Shown here piece after piece: positions 17,280-27,328 of a DNA stretch of 64,000 bases. The number at the start of each line of letters is the position of its first letter. Positions within the stretch are counted from its first letter, which is position 1. Under the pieces are notes generated by a model that was not told where the DNA came from, made no database searches, and saw nothing but the letters and a program-made list of their open reading frames with translations. Source of the DNA: Methylocystis sp. (lineage in GTDB: Bacteria > Pseudomonadota > Alphaproteobacteria > Rhizobiales > Beijerinckiaceae); NCBI GenBank assembly GCA_016178015.1, contig JACOUB010000062.1, positions 1 through 64,000 of the forward strand, given 5' to 3'. The position numbers and the translations under genes were made by a program.

Positions 17280-17401
17280 CGCGAGCGTCTCTATCCGTTT
17301 CAAAGATTGGAAAAGAAGGGGCGTCTCCCATATACCGGAAATCGAGACGGCGCGATCGCTTGCAATCAAAACCTGATGCTTTTAGTTTTCCGCCGCCACG
17401 G

Positions 17402-17478
17402 GCCGCCATAGCTCAGTTGGTTAGAGCACCAGATTGTGGATCTGGGGGTCCCCCGTTCGAGCCGGGGTGGCGGTACCA
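17402..17478 (+). tRNA. tRNA-His (anticodon GTG)
   Basis: A complete cloverleaf can be drawn. Acceptor GCCGCCA pairs with TGGCGGT (terminal G-T pair), the D-arm contains AGTTGGTTA, the anticodon arm is CCAGA-TTGTGGA-TCTGG with anticodon GTG, and the T-arm is CCCCG-TTCGAGC-CGGGG. CCA is encoded. The discriminator is A rather than the near-universal C73, and G-1:C73 pairing is absent, as reported for alphaproteobacterial tRNA-His. Confidence 0.96.
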
Positions 17479-17577
17479 TTTAAATCAATAACTTGCTAGA
17501 CCTGTGGCTGGTTTTTAGCTCTTTGAACTGGCGCGGTAGGCGTCTGGCGAGCGAAAAATCCTGGATTGTTCCGCAGC

Positions 17578-18249
17578 ATGGCGCGCGTGGCGATTTTAAT
17601 CGGCCTGATGTGGGCTTTGGGCGCCAGCCCGAGCTACTCACAGGCGACGCCGCCCGGCAATGGCGAGCCAATTCCCGAATCGAGCATTGACGCGTGCTTA
17701 ACGCGGCTGAGCGCCTTGGGCGTAACTGCGCAAGCCGCACCTGCGCCGCTCGATCATAACGAAGCTTGCGTGGTCGCCATGCCGATCCAGGTCAAAACTG
17801 TGACCGGCCGTTATGGTCTCGGCAGCGCGATCCAGTTCCCGAACCAGCCGCTGATCGATTGCCGGTTGGCCGAACCGCTGGCCCACTGGCTCGGCGAAGT
17901 CGTCGCCCCCATATTTGCGGCCAACTTTTCTTCGCCTTTGCGGGCGGTCCGGACCGGCCCAGGCTACGAATGCCGCAATCGCAATCGTGAGGCGACGAGC
18001 AAGATCAGCGCGCACGCGATGGGGCTGGCGCTCGACATATCCGGCTTCGAACTGGCCAATGGCCAAATCGTGTCGGTCGGCTCCGCAAACGATCCGGTCG
18101 CGGAAGCGGTTCTACGCACGATTCGCACCGCCGGTTGCGGCTGGTTTACGACGATCTTGGGACCTGGCGCCGACGCGGCGCACGCCGATCATCTCCATGT
18201 CGATGTCCAGCAGCACGGATCGACCGATCGGTTCCGCATCTGCGAGTAA
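17578..18249 (+). CDS. Extensin-like secreted protein
   Basis: A 223-aa exported protein with an N-terminal signal peptide (ARVAILIGLMWALGASPSYS, cleavage near SQA). The extensin-like C-terminal domain is clear: GPGYECRNRNR, SKISAHAMGLALDISGF and HADHLHVDVQQHG. The His/Asp pattern resembles zinc peptidoglycan peptidases of the D,D-peptidase/MepA type, so a cell-wall role is inferred. The ATG is preferred to a TTG four codons upstream because it places the signal peptide at the N-terminus. Confidence 0.83.
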   Translation: MARVAILIGLMWALGASPSYSQATPPGNGEPIPESSIDACLTRLSALGVTAQAAPAPLDHNEACVVAMPIQVKTVTGRYGLGSAIQFPNQPLIDCRLAEPLAHWLGEVVAPIFAANFSSPLRAVRTGPGYECRNRNREATSKISAHAMGLALDISGFELANGQIVSVGSANDPVAEAVLRTIRTAGCGWFTTILGPGADAAHADHLHVDVQQHGSTDRFRICE

Positions 18250-18265
18250 GTTCGAAGCCAGACGA

Positions 18266-18438
18266 GGGCAATCGGGTGAAGCGCTATGGTCCTCCTCGCC
18301 CTCATCCTGAGGCGCTCGCGAAGCGAGCCTCGAAGGACGAGGGCGAGGAGGAAGGCGGCGCGGACGGGTTTCCTCGTCCTTCGAGGCCGGCTGCGCCGGC
18401 GCCTCAGGATGAGGAAACCCTTCACCCGATTGCCCTGG
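18266..18438. repeat. 173-bp dispersed repeat, copy 1
   Basis: Near-identical to 42857-43028: both run from GGGCAATCGG through CCTCGCCCTCATCCTGAGG to TTCACCCGATTGCCCTG, with only a handful of differences. The unit is internally palindromic, because the CCTCATCCTGAGGCGC arm recurs inverted as GCGCCTCAGGATGAGG, and the terminal AATCGGGTGAAG pairs with CTTCACCCGATT. It can therefore fold into one long hairpin, as a MITE or large REP would. Confidence 0.85.
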
Positions 18439-18535
18439 GTTCGAAGCGCGCCGCCTTGCCCAAGGCCGAACTCAGTCCTACTTCGTCCGTAAGCTGGTTT
18501 CGGATAATCTTTAGCGCCATGCGACGGAGAAGCGC

Positions 18536-18796
18536 GTGCGTCTGTCCGCCGAGAGCCTTGTCGTCATCATCTTGGTCGGCCTTGTCGCCGGATGGCTCGC
18601 CGCCAAGGTCGTCAGAGGATATGGACTGGGAATCGTCGGCGACATCATCGTCGGAGTGATCGGCGCCTATATCGGCAATTGGCTGTTGCCCCGGCTCGGC
18701 ATTCATTTGGGAACCGGGGTCGTGCTCGCCATCCTGAACGCCACGGTCGGCGCGATCGTCCTGCTCTTGCTGGTTCGCTTGGTTCGGCGCCTTTGA
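18536..18796 (+). CDS. GlsB/YeaQ/YmgE-family small membrane protein
   Basis: An 86-residue integral membrane protein of the transglycosylase-associated/GlsB family, linked to envelope stress in other bacteria. Three hydrophobic segments are visible: VVIILVGLVAGWLAAKVV, DIIVGVIGAYIGNWLL and VVLAILNATVGAIVLLLLVRL. The G-rich GLGIVGDIIVGVIGA motif is characteristic. A GTG start with GGAGA six nt upstream is used. It is co-directional with the extensin gene but separated by the dispersed repeat. Confidence 0.85.
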   Translation: MRLSAESLVVIILVGLVAGWLAAKVVRGYGLGIVGDIIVGVIGAYIGNWLLPRLGIHLGTGVVLAILNATVGAIVLLLLVRLVRRL

Positions 18797-18853
18797 ACCA
18801 GAGCCACCGAATAGCGGCCTGGCTCTTGGTCCGCGACCAATGGTCAAGGGGCG

Positions 18854-19474
18854 TCAGCTCCGGTCGGCCCGCTGCACGGCCAGCGACATCCGCACCAGTT
18901 CCGACAAGCTCCCGGCTTGCATTTTCGCCATCACGTTGGCGCGGTGGACTTCGACGGTCCGCACGCTGATGCCCAGATCGCGCGCGATGGCCTTGTTGGG
19001 CTTGCCGTCCAGCAACCCCGCCAGCACCTCATTTTCCCTCGCGGTCAAGGTTGCGAGCCGCTCGAGCGTCGCTTGCGTTTCGGCGCTGCGCGTCGCATAG
19101 CGGTTCTTGGCCGTCAGAGCCTGGCGAACCGAGGCGAGCAGCGCTTCGTCGTCGAACGGTTTTTCCAGGAGATCGATGGCGCCCTCCTTCATCGCCTGCA
19201 CGGCGAGCGGAACATCGGCATGCGCGGTAATGACGATGACCGGCAGATCGACGCGCCGCTCCTTCATTTTCGTCATGAGGTCGAAACCGCTCATTCCAGG
19301 CATGCGAACGTCCGTCACCACGCAACCTTCCTCATGCGGTCCGACGGCGCCGAGGAAGTCCTTGGCCGAGGCATGCGTTTGGACGTCAAACCCATCGTTG
19401 ACCAACAGGAGGCCGAGCGAATCGCGAACGGCGGGATCGTCATCGACGATATGAACAACCCTTTCCTTGCTCAC
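18854..19474 (-). CDS. FixJ-type response regulator
   Basis: Two-component regulator of 206 aa. The receiver domain (1-120) has the acidic pocket IVDDDPAVRDS, phospho-acceptor Asp55 in VVTDVRMPGMSG and Lys105 in LLEKPFDDE. The LuxR/FixJ HTH (about 140-195) contains LTARENEVLAGLLDGKPNK and GISVRTVEVHRANVMAKM. Its ATG overlaps the stop of the upstream histidine-kinase gene by four bases, so the pair is an operon and almost certainly cognate. Target genes are unknown. Confidence 0.92.
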   Translation of the reverse strand: MSKERVVHIVDDDPAVRDSLGLLLVNDGFDVQTHASAKDFLGAVGPHEEGCVVTDVRMPGMSGFDLMTKMKERRVDLPVIVITAHADVPLAVQAMKEGAIDLLEKPFDDEALLASVRQALTAKNRYATRSAETQATLERLATLTARENEVLAGLLDGKPNKAIARDLGISVRTVEVHRANVMAKMQAGSLSELVRMSLAVQRADRS

Positions 19475-22400
19475 GGACCGATCTCCGCTTTCGCCAACGG
19501 CAACGTGAAACTGAAGACCGCGCCGCCGCCGGGATTAGGCTCGACCCATATCTTGCCGTAATGCGCCTCGACAATCCAGCGCGAGATCGACAGGCCGACG
19601 CCCATGCCGGACGCTTTCGTCGTCGTGAACGGCTCGAACAGATCGGCTTCAATGTCTGCGGACAGGCCGACGCCCGTGTCGGCCAAGTCTACCCGGATCA
19701 TGTCCTTCTCGACCGAGGACGTCGAGATGAGCAGTTCGCGCTTCTTTGAGCCCTGCATCGCTTCGACGGCGTTGCGCGTCAAATTGGTCAGGAGTTGCTT
19801 GATCTGCACGGGATCTGCGAGGACGTGATCGTCGTCTGCGTTCAATCGCAGGGTCACCCCGACATCCGCCTGCTCTATGTCCGCGTTGGTCAGGTCATAG
19901 GTTTGCTTGATCAGATCATGCAGGCTGTGGAGGGTCTTGTCGGGTTCGCCGTGCGCGACGAACTCACGCATATGGCCGACGATGCGTCCCGCCCGCATGA
20001 TCTGGGCGGCGGCGTTGTCGAGAATTTTGTCGACGCTGACGGCGCGCTGCTCCGGCGGCTTGTCGAGCAGCCGCCGCGCCGTCTTGAGATAGGTGGCCGA
20101 CGCCGACAGCGGTTGGTTGATTTCGTGCGCCATGGCGGTCGCCATCCCGCCCATGGCGTCGAGACGCTCGGCGTGCAGTCTTTGCACGCGCGCTTCGATC
20201 TTGCGCTTGTCGCTCAGATCGCGCGCGAACCCCACGAACAGGCGATGGTCGTCGTAGTGCGCTTCGGAAACCGTCAGTTCCATCGGAAAGACCGTGCCGT
20301 TCTTGCGCAGCCCCTCCACCTCGCGGCCGATGCCGATGATCTTCGCTTCGCCGGTGCGCAGGTAGTTCTGGATATAGCCGTCGTGCCGCGAGCGGTTGGG
20401 CTCGGGCATCAGCATGGAAACGTTTTGTCCGATGATTTCATCCGTCTCGTAGCCGAACGTCGCCACCGTCGCCTTGTTGAGCGACTGAATGATCCCTGCC
20501 TCGTCGACGGTGATGATCGCGTCTTTGGCGCCTTCGACCACGGCCCTGAGGCGCGTCTCGCTCGCGCGCAGCGATTCTTCGGCGCGGCGACGTTCGCTGA
20601 TGTCGACAAAGGTGACGACGACGCCGTCGACTCTCGCCTCGACGGTGCGGTACGGCCGCAGCCGCATGATATGCCACCTGCCGCTGCGGCTGCGCACTTC
20701 GCGCTCGATCGAGACGAGAGTGTCGAGCACCCTGCGGGCGTCCTCGGCGAGACTCTCGTAATCGAGGCTGTGGGCGAAATCGGTGATCGGTCTCCCTTCG
20801 TCGCCCGCGGCGATGCTGACGAGACCGGCGATGGGCGGGGTGAAGCGCTTGATGCGCAATTGCGGATCGAGAAACAATATGCCCACGTCGGTGGCGGCCA
20901 TCAGATTTTGGATGTCGCTGTGATCGCGCGACACGCCTTCGAGCTTGGTCTTCAGCTCGCTGTTGACGGTCTGCAGCTCCTCGTTGAGCGATTGCAGCTC
21001 CTCCTTGCTCGTCTCCAGCTCCTCGGCCGTCGAGCGGTATTCTTCGTTGATGGATTGCAATTCCTCGTTGGCGGCGCGCAGCTCCTCGTTCGCGCCTTCG
21101 TATTCCTCGCGCGAGGTGCGCAGTCGCGATTGCGTGAGCTGCAGTTCCTGCTGCAATTGACGAACCGCCTCGTCGGGCGCGCGTCCCTCGATGTCGACGC
21201 GCTCCGCTAAGGCGGCGTCGAAGGCTTCGCCCTCGATGAACAGAACCAGGGCGAGCCGCCGCGCTTGCGGATCATCGGCGAAAGGCTTCACCTGAAAATA
21301 GACGCGGCGCCGATCGCCGTTGAAGCGCACCGGGATGGGGGCTGAGAGGCTCGGTTCGCCGCGAGCGAAAGCCCGATGAAGGGCGGCGCGCAAATCGAAG
21401 CGCAATTCCTCGCGCGCCAGTTCGGCAATGTCGCTCGGCAGAGGTCCGCTCGAGGGTTGCAGAAAGCGCCCGGCCGTCTCCGACAGGTGAATTATGCGAT
21501 ACGACTCGTCGACGACGACGCTGGGCGGCGCCAGCCGCTCCAACGCCTCCCGATGCGTCGCGGTCTCGCTGCGCGCCCTGACGGGAACCGCTGGCCGAAC
21601 CGGCGGCTCCATGCCGAGCGGGGCGGCGGCAAGTCGCTGGATCACTGGAGCGCGATCGACCCTGGCGGGCGTCGACTGATAGATGCGCGCCTCCCGGTTG
21701 ACGGCGCGGAACAGCCCGGGCGGATTGTCGGCCGTCTCGGACGAGCCGAGAAAGAGGTAGCCGCCCGCCCGCAGCCCGTAATGCAGGGTCACGCAGGTCT
21801 GCTGCTGCAACTCGCGGTCGAGGTAGATGAGCAGATTGCGGCACGAGACAAGATCGAGCCGCGAGAACGGCGGATCCTTCAGCAGGCTGTGCGTCGCAAA
21901 CAGCACGATGTCGCGCAGTTCGCGTTTCACCCGATAGTGATCGCTCTCCCGCGTGAAGAAGCGCCGCAGCCGCTCCTCGGAAACATCGGCTTCGACGGCG
22001 AGCGGATAGCGGCCTTCGCGCGCCGTCGCCAGCGCGGCGCCGTCGAGATCGGAGGCGAACACCTGAATTTCCGGATGGATGTCGTGGCGACCGGCTTCCT
22101 CCAGAAGAAGGATGGCGATCGAATAGGCCTCCTCGCCGGTCGCGCAACCGGGAACCCAGACGCGGATAGCGTCGGCCGCGTCCTTTTGCTCGAACAGCTT
22201 GGCGATGACGAGGCGGGCGAGTTTCTCGAAAGAGGCAGGGTCGCGAAAGAAGGTCGTCACGGATATCAACAGGTCGGCGAAAAGCGCTTGCGCTTCCTCG
22301 ACATTTTCGCGCAGGACGGTGAAATAGTCCACAAGATTCGCGGCGCGCCGCACCTGCATCCGCCGGGCGATGCGCCGCTGGATCGTCGATTTTTTATATT

Positions 22401-23109
22401 TCGAGAAATCATGGCCGGTGCGGGCGCGCAAATGGAAAAGAATGCGCCGCATCGCATCTTCGTCCTGCTCGCCGAGCGGTTCGGTCGGCGCGGAGCCCTT
22501 GTCGCGGATGAGTTCCGGCAGCCGCTCGGCGATCTCCCGCACCGGCAGGACGAAGTCGGCGAGCCCCGTCGCAACGGCGCTGTGCGGCATGGAGCCGTAT
22601 TCGGCCTCCTGCGGGTCCTGCACCAGAATGATGCCGCCGGCCTCCTTGACCGCTTTGACCCCGACGGCGCCGTCCGACCCGGCGCCGGAGAGAACAATGG
22701 CGAAGTCCTCGCCGTGCTGCGCCGCCAACGAACGGAAAAACAAGTCGATCGGCGCCCGATGCCAGCGCGGTTCGTCGAATTCGGCGGTCGACACGTGTTG
22801 ATCGGCGATCAGCAGTTTGCGATCGGGCGGGATGACATAGACATGCTTCGGCTCGAGCGGCACGCGGCCCTTGACCTCGGTGACCGTCATTTTCGTCCGC
22901 GCCTGGAGGATTTGCGACAATTCGCTTTGCCGCGTCGGATCGAGATGGACGATGATGACGAACGCCGCTTCGACGTCGTCGGGCAAGGCCTGAAAAAATT
23001 CCTGCAAGGCGTGAACGCCGCCCGCCGAGGTCCCGATGCCGACGGTTGGGAACGGCTTCGCCGCTTTGCTCGAATTGTCGCGCCTGGGGGTTTTGTCCTT
23101 GCCGGTCAT
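19471..23109 (-). CDS. CheB-CheR-PAS hybrid sensor histidine kinase
   Basis: A 1212-aa multidomain signalling protein. Residues about 20-205 are a CheB-like methylesterase (GIGTSAGGVHALQEFF, VIIVHLDP, LSGAGSDGAVGVKAV). About 215-490 is a CheR-like methyltransferase (RRIARRM, VTTFFRDP, VWVPGCATGEEAYSIAILL, VSCRNLLIYL). About 640-750 is a coiled coil of repeated EELxxxNEE heptads (NEELRAANEELQSINEE). Two PAS domains follow, the second with VDEAGIIQSLNKATVATFGY. The kinase core carries the phospho-His in MATAMAHEINQPLSAS, the N-box LTNLTRNAVEAM and ATP-lid glycines ADTGVGLS and GMGVGLSI. FixL-like kinase end plus the FixJ-like partner suggest phosphorelay to that regulator. No signal or membrane segment is seen, so it is cytoplasmic. 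The stimulus is unknown. Confidence 0.92.
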   Translation of the reverse strand: MTGKDKTPRRDNSSKAAKPFPTVGIGTSAGGVHALQEFFQALPDDVEAAFVIIVHLDPTRQSELSQILQARTKMTVTEVKGRVPLEPKHVYVIPPDRKLLIADQHVSTAEFDEPRWHRAPIDLFFRSLAAQHGEDFAIVLSGAGSDGAVGVKAVKEAGGIILVQDPQEAEYGSMPHSAVATGLADFVLPVREIAERLPELIRDKGSAPTEPLGEQDEDAMRRILFHLRARTGHDFSKYKKSTIQRRIARRMQVRRAANLVDYFTVLRENVEEAQALFADLLISVTTFFRDPASFEKLARLVIAKLFEQKDAADAIRVWVPGCATGEEAYSIAILLLEEAGRHDIHPEIQVFASDLDGAALATAREGRYPLAVEADVSEERLRRFFTRESDHYRVKRELRDIVLFATHSLLKDPPFSRLDLVSCRNLLIYLDRELQQQTCVTLHYGLRAGGYLFLGSSETADNPPGLFRAVNREARIYQSTPARVDRAPVIQRLAAAPLGMEPPVRPAVPVRARSETATHREALERLAPPSVVVDESYRIIHLSETAGRFLQPSSGPLPSDIAELAREELRFDLRAALHRAFARGEPSLSAPIPVRFNGDRRRVYFQVKPFADDPQARRLALVLFIEGEAFDAALAERVDIEGRAPDEAVRQLQQELQLTQSRLRTSREEYEGANEELRAANEELQSINEEYRSTAEELETSKEELQSLNEELQTVNSELKTKLEGVSRDHSDIQNLMAATDVGILFLDPQLRIKRFTPPIAGLVSIAAGDEGRPITDFAHSLDYESLAEDARRVLDTLVSIEREVRSRSGRWHIMRLRPYRTVEARVDGVVVTFVDISERRRAEESLRASETRLRAVVEGAKDAIITVDEAGIIQSLNKATVATFGYETDEIIGQNVSMLMPEPNRSRHDGYIQNYLRTGEAKIIGIGREVEGLRKNGTVFPMELTVSEAHYDDHRLFVGFARDLSDKRKIEARVQRLHAERLDAMGGMATAMAHEINQPLSASATYLKTARRLLDKPPEQRAVSVDKILDNAAAQIMRAGRIVGHMREFVAHGEPDKTLHSLHDLIKQTYDLTNADIEQADVGVTLRLNADDDHVLADPVQIKQLLTNLTRNAVEAMQGSKKRELLISTSSVEKDMIRVDLADTGVGLSADIEADLFEPFTTTKASGMGVGLSISRWIVEAHYGKIWVEPNPGGGAVFSFTLPLAKAEIGP

Positions 23110-23211
23110 CCGTGAACGCCTCGGCCGATCGAAATCACATCAGTATATATACTTATTTTGGGCTTCGCGTATCGCGGCGGCGGCCGGCGTAACGGAAAAG
23201 AGCCAAGTCGC

Positions 23212-23616
23212 TCAGCTGGCTGAGAGCAGCCGAGCCTCGCCGCCGGTTTGCTCGATCAGCCTTGTAGCGTCCCGATCGAAACTGGTGAAAACGAGGCCGC
23301 CCGAGCGCCGTCCTTCGAACGCGATGACCCCATCGGCGAAATCGCCGCCCGCCTCGAGCATCGCAAGGCCGGCTTCGATGGCGGGCCGGTCGGCTCGAAC
23401 TGTCGCACTCTCGATCAATCGCCTGATGGCAATGGCGGCATCTTCTGCGCTCCTCTTATAGCCGCGCATCACAACCCATACGAATTCGCAAAGGCTCGGC
23501 GTGGTTACCGCGACGATTTCCGCTGTGAGAAGCGCTTTTGTGGCAACGACGCTCTGGGCGGGATCGTCGCCGACGGCGGCCCTCACCAAGACATTGGTGT
23601 CCGCGGTAATCTTCAT
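23212..23616 (-). CDS. PIN-domain ribonuclease toxin (VapC family)
   Basis: A 134-aa PIN-domain protein with acidic active-site residues Asp6 (ITADTNVLVRA), Glu44 (PSLCEFVWV), Asp92/Asp95 (GGDFADGVIA) and Asp114 (TSFDRDA). Its start overlaps the stop of the AbrB-type antitoxin gene (ATGA). Family members cleave tRNA or rRNA. All key residues are retained, so this is the only toxin-antitoxin pair in the window that looks fully intact. Confidence 0.9.
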   Translation of the reverse strand: MKITADTNVLVRAAVGDDPAQSVVATKALLTAEIVAVTTPSLCEFVWVVMRGYKRSAEDAAIAIRRLIESATVRADRPAIEAGLAMLEAGGDFADGVIAFEGRRSGGLVFTSFDRDATRLIEQTGGEARLLSAS

Positions 23617-23867
23617 CGCTGGCCGGCCCAGCCTTTCGAGATGACTTCTTTCATTTCGCTTAGGGACATCGCGGGGGCGCCGGGTTGGCGCAAACAGCCG
23701 ATAAATTGTTCGATGCTCGACGATGGTCCCGCAGCCCGCACTTCAACGCGACCGGGCCCGAGGAACTCGACCGCGATCTTGTCGCCCGGCCGGACGCCGA
23801 GCTGGTCCAGCACATCCTTGCGAAAGGTGACTTGACCCTTCGAAGTGATTTTCAGGGTATTTTTCAT
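23613..23867 (-). CDS. AbrB/MazE-type antitoxin (VapB partner)
   Basis: An 84-aa swapped-hairpin AbrB-domain DNA-binding protein: KITSKGQVTFRKDVLDQLGV and RPGDKIAVEFLGPGRVEV. The C-terminal tail (residues 50-84) would bind the PIN toxin. The start is taken at MKNTLKITSKGQ, the normal beginning of the fold; the 19 extra upstream codons are not homologous. It is first in the operon, and such antitoxins normally autorepress. Confidence 0.88.
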   Translation of the reverse strand: MKNTLKITSKGQVTFRKDVLDQLGVRPGDKIAVEFLGPGRVEVRAAGPSSSIEQFIGCLRQPGAPAMSLSEMKEVISKGWAGQR

Positions 23868-24023
23868 GGCGATCTCGTCAAGCAGGCGGCTCCATAAAGT
23901 AAGGCAGATTGACCTTATCTTCAAGCCAACCCGAAAAGGGACGCATCGTTATGAACGGGGCAGAGGCATAGTGCAGTTGGTGGCGGATGCGCCGGGCGCA
24001 ACGACAAGAACGGCGAGAAATAT

Positions 24024-24082
24024 CTCTCCGTCATGTCCGTCCCCGAACTTGATCCGGGGACGGACATGACGCGCGGAGAGGT
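24024..24082. repeat. Perfect palindromic repeat between vapB and IHF-like gene
   Basis: Perfect 15-bp arms GTCATGTCCGTCCCC and GGGGACGGACATGAC (24030-24044 and 24056-24070) enclose an 11-nt loop, with outer CTCTCC/GGAGAG extending the stem. It is a hairpin of the dispersed REP type. There is no T-run, so it is not a classic terminator. Confidence 0.8.
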
Positions 24083-24103
24083 CAATATTTTGCGTCGCCG
24101 GTC

Positions 24104-24478
24104 TTAGATTTGTGCGCGGTTCAAATGGGCGACCAGAACGGGCGAGGCCTTGAAGGTGAGGACCGTGCGCGGACGGATCGGCGCTTCTTCCCCGGTCTTC
24201 GGGTTGCGGCCGATGCGCTCGCGTTTGGAGCGCACCTTGAAGCTGCCGAATGAGCGCAGCTTGACAGCTTCGCCGCGCACCAGAGCGTCGCTTATCTCCG
24301 CCAACGTCGCGTCGAGAACTTTGCGGGCTTCGGCGCGCGAGAGAGTCGGACAACAGCCGCACACGGCCTCGCACAGGACGGCCCGCGTCAGGGCGCCTCC
24401 CTGCGCGGTCCCGCCGCGCATGCCGATTGCCCCCGCCCACGACGCCGCCGCCGTGCGGTTGTCCGTTCGCAAGCTCAT
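24104..24478 (-). CDS. IHF-alpha-like histone-like DNA-binding protein with N-terminal extension
   Basis: HU/IHF family protein of 124 aa. The core from residue about 28 reads LTRAVLCEAV, LSRAEARKVLDATLAEISDA, VKLRSFGSFKVRSKRERIGR and NPKTGEEAPIRPRTVLTFKAS, with the DNA-intercalating Pro in the arm (NPKTGEE). The 25-residue Ala/Gly-rich N-terminal extension is absent from standard IHF-alpha (about 100 aa), so this looks like a divergent paralogue. The ATG has a GGGGGGTG ribosome site; a longer reading is possible but non-homologous. The gene lies 34 bp after an unknown gene on the same strand. Confidence 0.85.
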   Translation of the reverse strand: MSLRTDNRTAAASWAGAIGMRGGTAQGGALTRAVLCEAVCGCCPTLSRAEARKVLDATLAEISDALVRGEAVKLRSFGSFKVRSKRERIGRNPKTGEEAPIRPRTVLTFKASPVLVAHLNRAQI

Positions 24479-24512
24479 GACGACACCCCCCGCCGCCGGC
24501 GCCTTTTCGACG

Positions 24513-25043
24513 TCAACTCGCATCCTTGTTGGTAAGCAGTCCAAACCGCCGTTCACCCGCATGGGCGTCGACTTGAGCTACGCCCAGCCTCCGGGAGGAG
24601 AAACAGACTCCCTGTTCGACCTTCGCCCTGGCGCTACGGACGCGATCGCCGCCATCGCATGTCTCGAACCGGCGCGCCGCGTCGCCATTTGCCGGACGTC
24701 GGCGCGAGAGCAAGAGCACGACCCCGTCCTCTTCCTCGCCGACCGCCGCATCGAGATCGTCTTGCCCATGCGCAACTCGGGGCGCCGCGCATCTGGCTTC
24801 CGGATGGTCGGACAGGAAGAACCGCAGCACGATCAGCAGGTCGGCCGCCCGGCGCCGCGCTCCGAGATCGAGCCAGCCGCGCAGATCGGCGACGATCATG
24901 TCGCGCACCGCCTGCGGACCGCGTCCCAGATTGAGCAGGTAGCCCGACAGCAGCCAATTATGTCTGGCGGAGGGGGTCACGCCCAAAACCAGTTCGCTCG
25001 AGGCGAGCCCGGAAAAAGCAGCGCATTGCGCGACAGACATCAT
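24513..25043 (-). CDS. Hypothetical protein upstream of IHF-like gene
   Basis: 176-codon ORF. The first 85 residues look like a real globular protein (SGLASSELVLGVTPSARHNW, LLSGYLLNLGRGPQAVRDMI, ADLRGWLDLGARRRAADLL, RFFLSDHPEARC) and resemble a small Rhizobiales protein of unknown function known to me only as hypothetical. The second half (rich in Arg, Ala, Gly and Glu) looks like out-of-frame sequence. A frameshift or an extended 3' end is therefore possible. It probably shares a transcript with the IHF-like gene. Confidence 0.5.
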   Translation of the reverse strand: MMSVAQCAAFSGLASSELVLGVTPSARHNWLLSGYLLNLGRGPQAVRDMIVADLRGWLDLGARRRAADLLIVLRFFLSDHPEARCAAPRVAHGQDDLDAAVGEEEDGVVLLLSRRRPANGDAARRFETCDGGDRVRSARAKVEQGVCFSSRRLGVAQVDAHAGERRFGLLTNKDAS

Positions 25044-25507
25044 GACGCAAACTCCTCACGCGCTGGCAAGAATTTCGGTGGGAGTCGCTCGAACGACGCG
25101 GCGCTTTTTGGAGTTGGCGCCGCCTCTGCGGCTTGCAAGTGAGGGAACACCAAAAGGTCGTCACTTTCAATGTGGCACGACGCCGCGCACACAAAAAAAC
25201 TCGTCCCTCGAATTGGTTCGGCGCCATATGCTGGGAACGAATTCCCCGGCAGAGAATGGAGGATCATAACCTGCTCCACGCCACACTGCTCCGACATCGC
25301 TGCTTCATGGTAGCTGGTACAAGGTTTCGACCGATCGCGAAATTGGGATGATTACTTAACATGCTTTGATGCGACGCGAAGCGAGGCGCCGGTCATCGTG
25401 TCCCCCGGCGCGACGCACTTGCGGCGGGCCGCTCGCTCGAATAGGGAATTGGGGAGCAGTGCGCCGGCGCGTTGCGCGGCGCCGCACAGGTCGAGGCAGC
25501 AAGACGC
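25044..25507. other. Divergent intergenic region upstream of glcD
   Basis: About 460 bp between the divergently transcribed unknown gene and glcD. It is locally AT-richer (around 25150-25390) than the neighbouring genes, consistent with promoters for both sides, but I cannot point to a specific operator. No RNA gene or dispersed repeat is seen. Confidence 0.4.
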
Positions 25508-27001
<1,494 letters not shown>

Positions 27002-27328
27002 AGGAGATTCGCATGCGTTCGAGGAATGATGGCGTCAAGGCGCGGCGCCCCCCGCCCTCTCCCCGCTTGCGGGGAGAGGTGAGGTGAGGGGCTCGGGGGA
27101 TTGGCGAGAGGGACGCCACGTGCGCGGGGCAGCGCCACTTTCGACGCCGGGTGTGGAGGCGTTATTGGCTGAGGTTTTGGGACGGCGTTTGAGGCCGTGG
27201 CCAACTGCCCAGGCCCCTCACCGTACCTCTCCCCGCAAGCGGGGAGAGGGGATGGCAAGCGTTGCGCAACACTCCGACTTGTGTGCATGCCTCTCCCGCG
27301 TGGCGGGGGAGGGTGAGGAAGGGGGTCC
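27002..27328. repeat. Dispersed palindromes between glcD and glcE
   Basis: The 327-bp gap holds no gene. It contains CTCTCCCCGCTTGCGGGGAG (about 27057-27086), its inverted copy CTCCCCGCAAGCGGGGAG (about 27228-27249) and a related CTCTCCCGCGTGGCGGGGGAGG hairpin (27290-27315) reaching to within 15 bp of glcE. The two facing copies can pair with each other across the gap. Confidence 0.8.
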
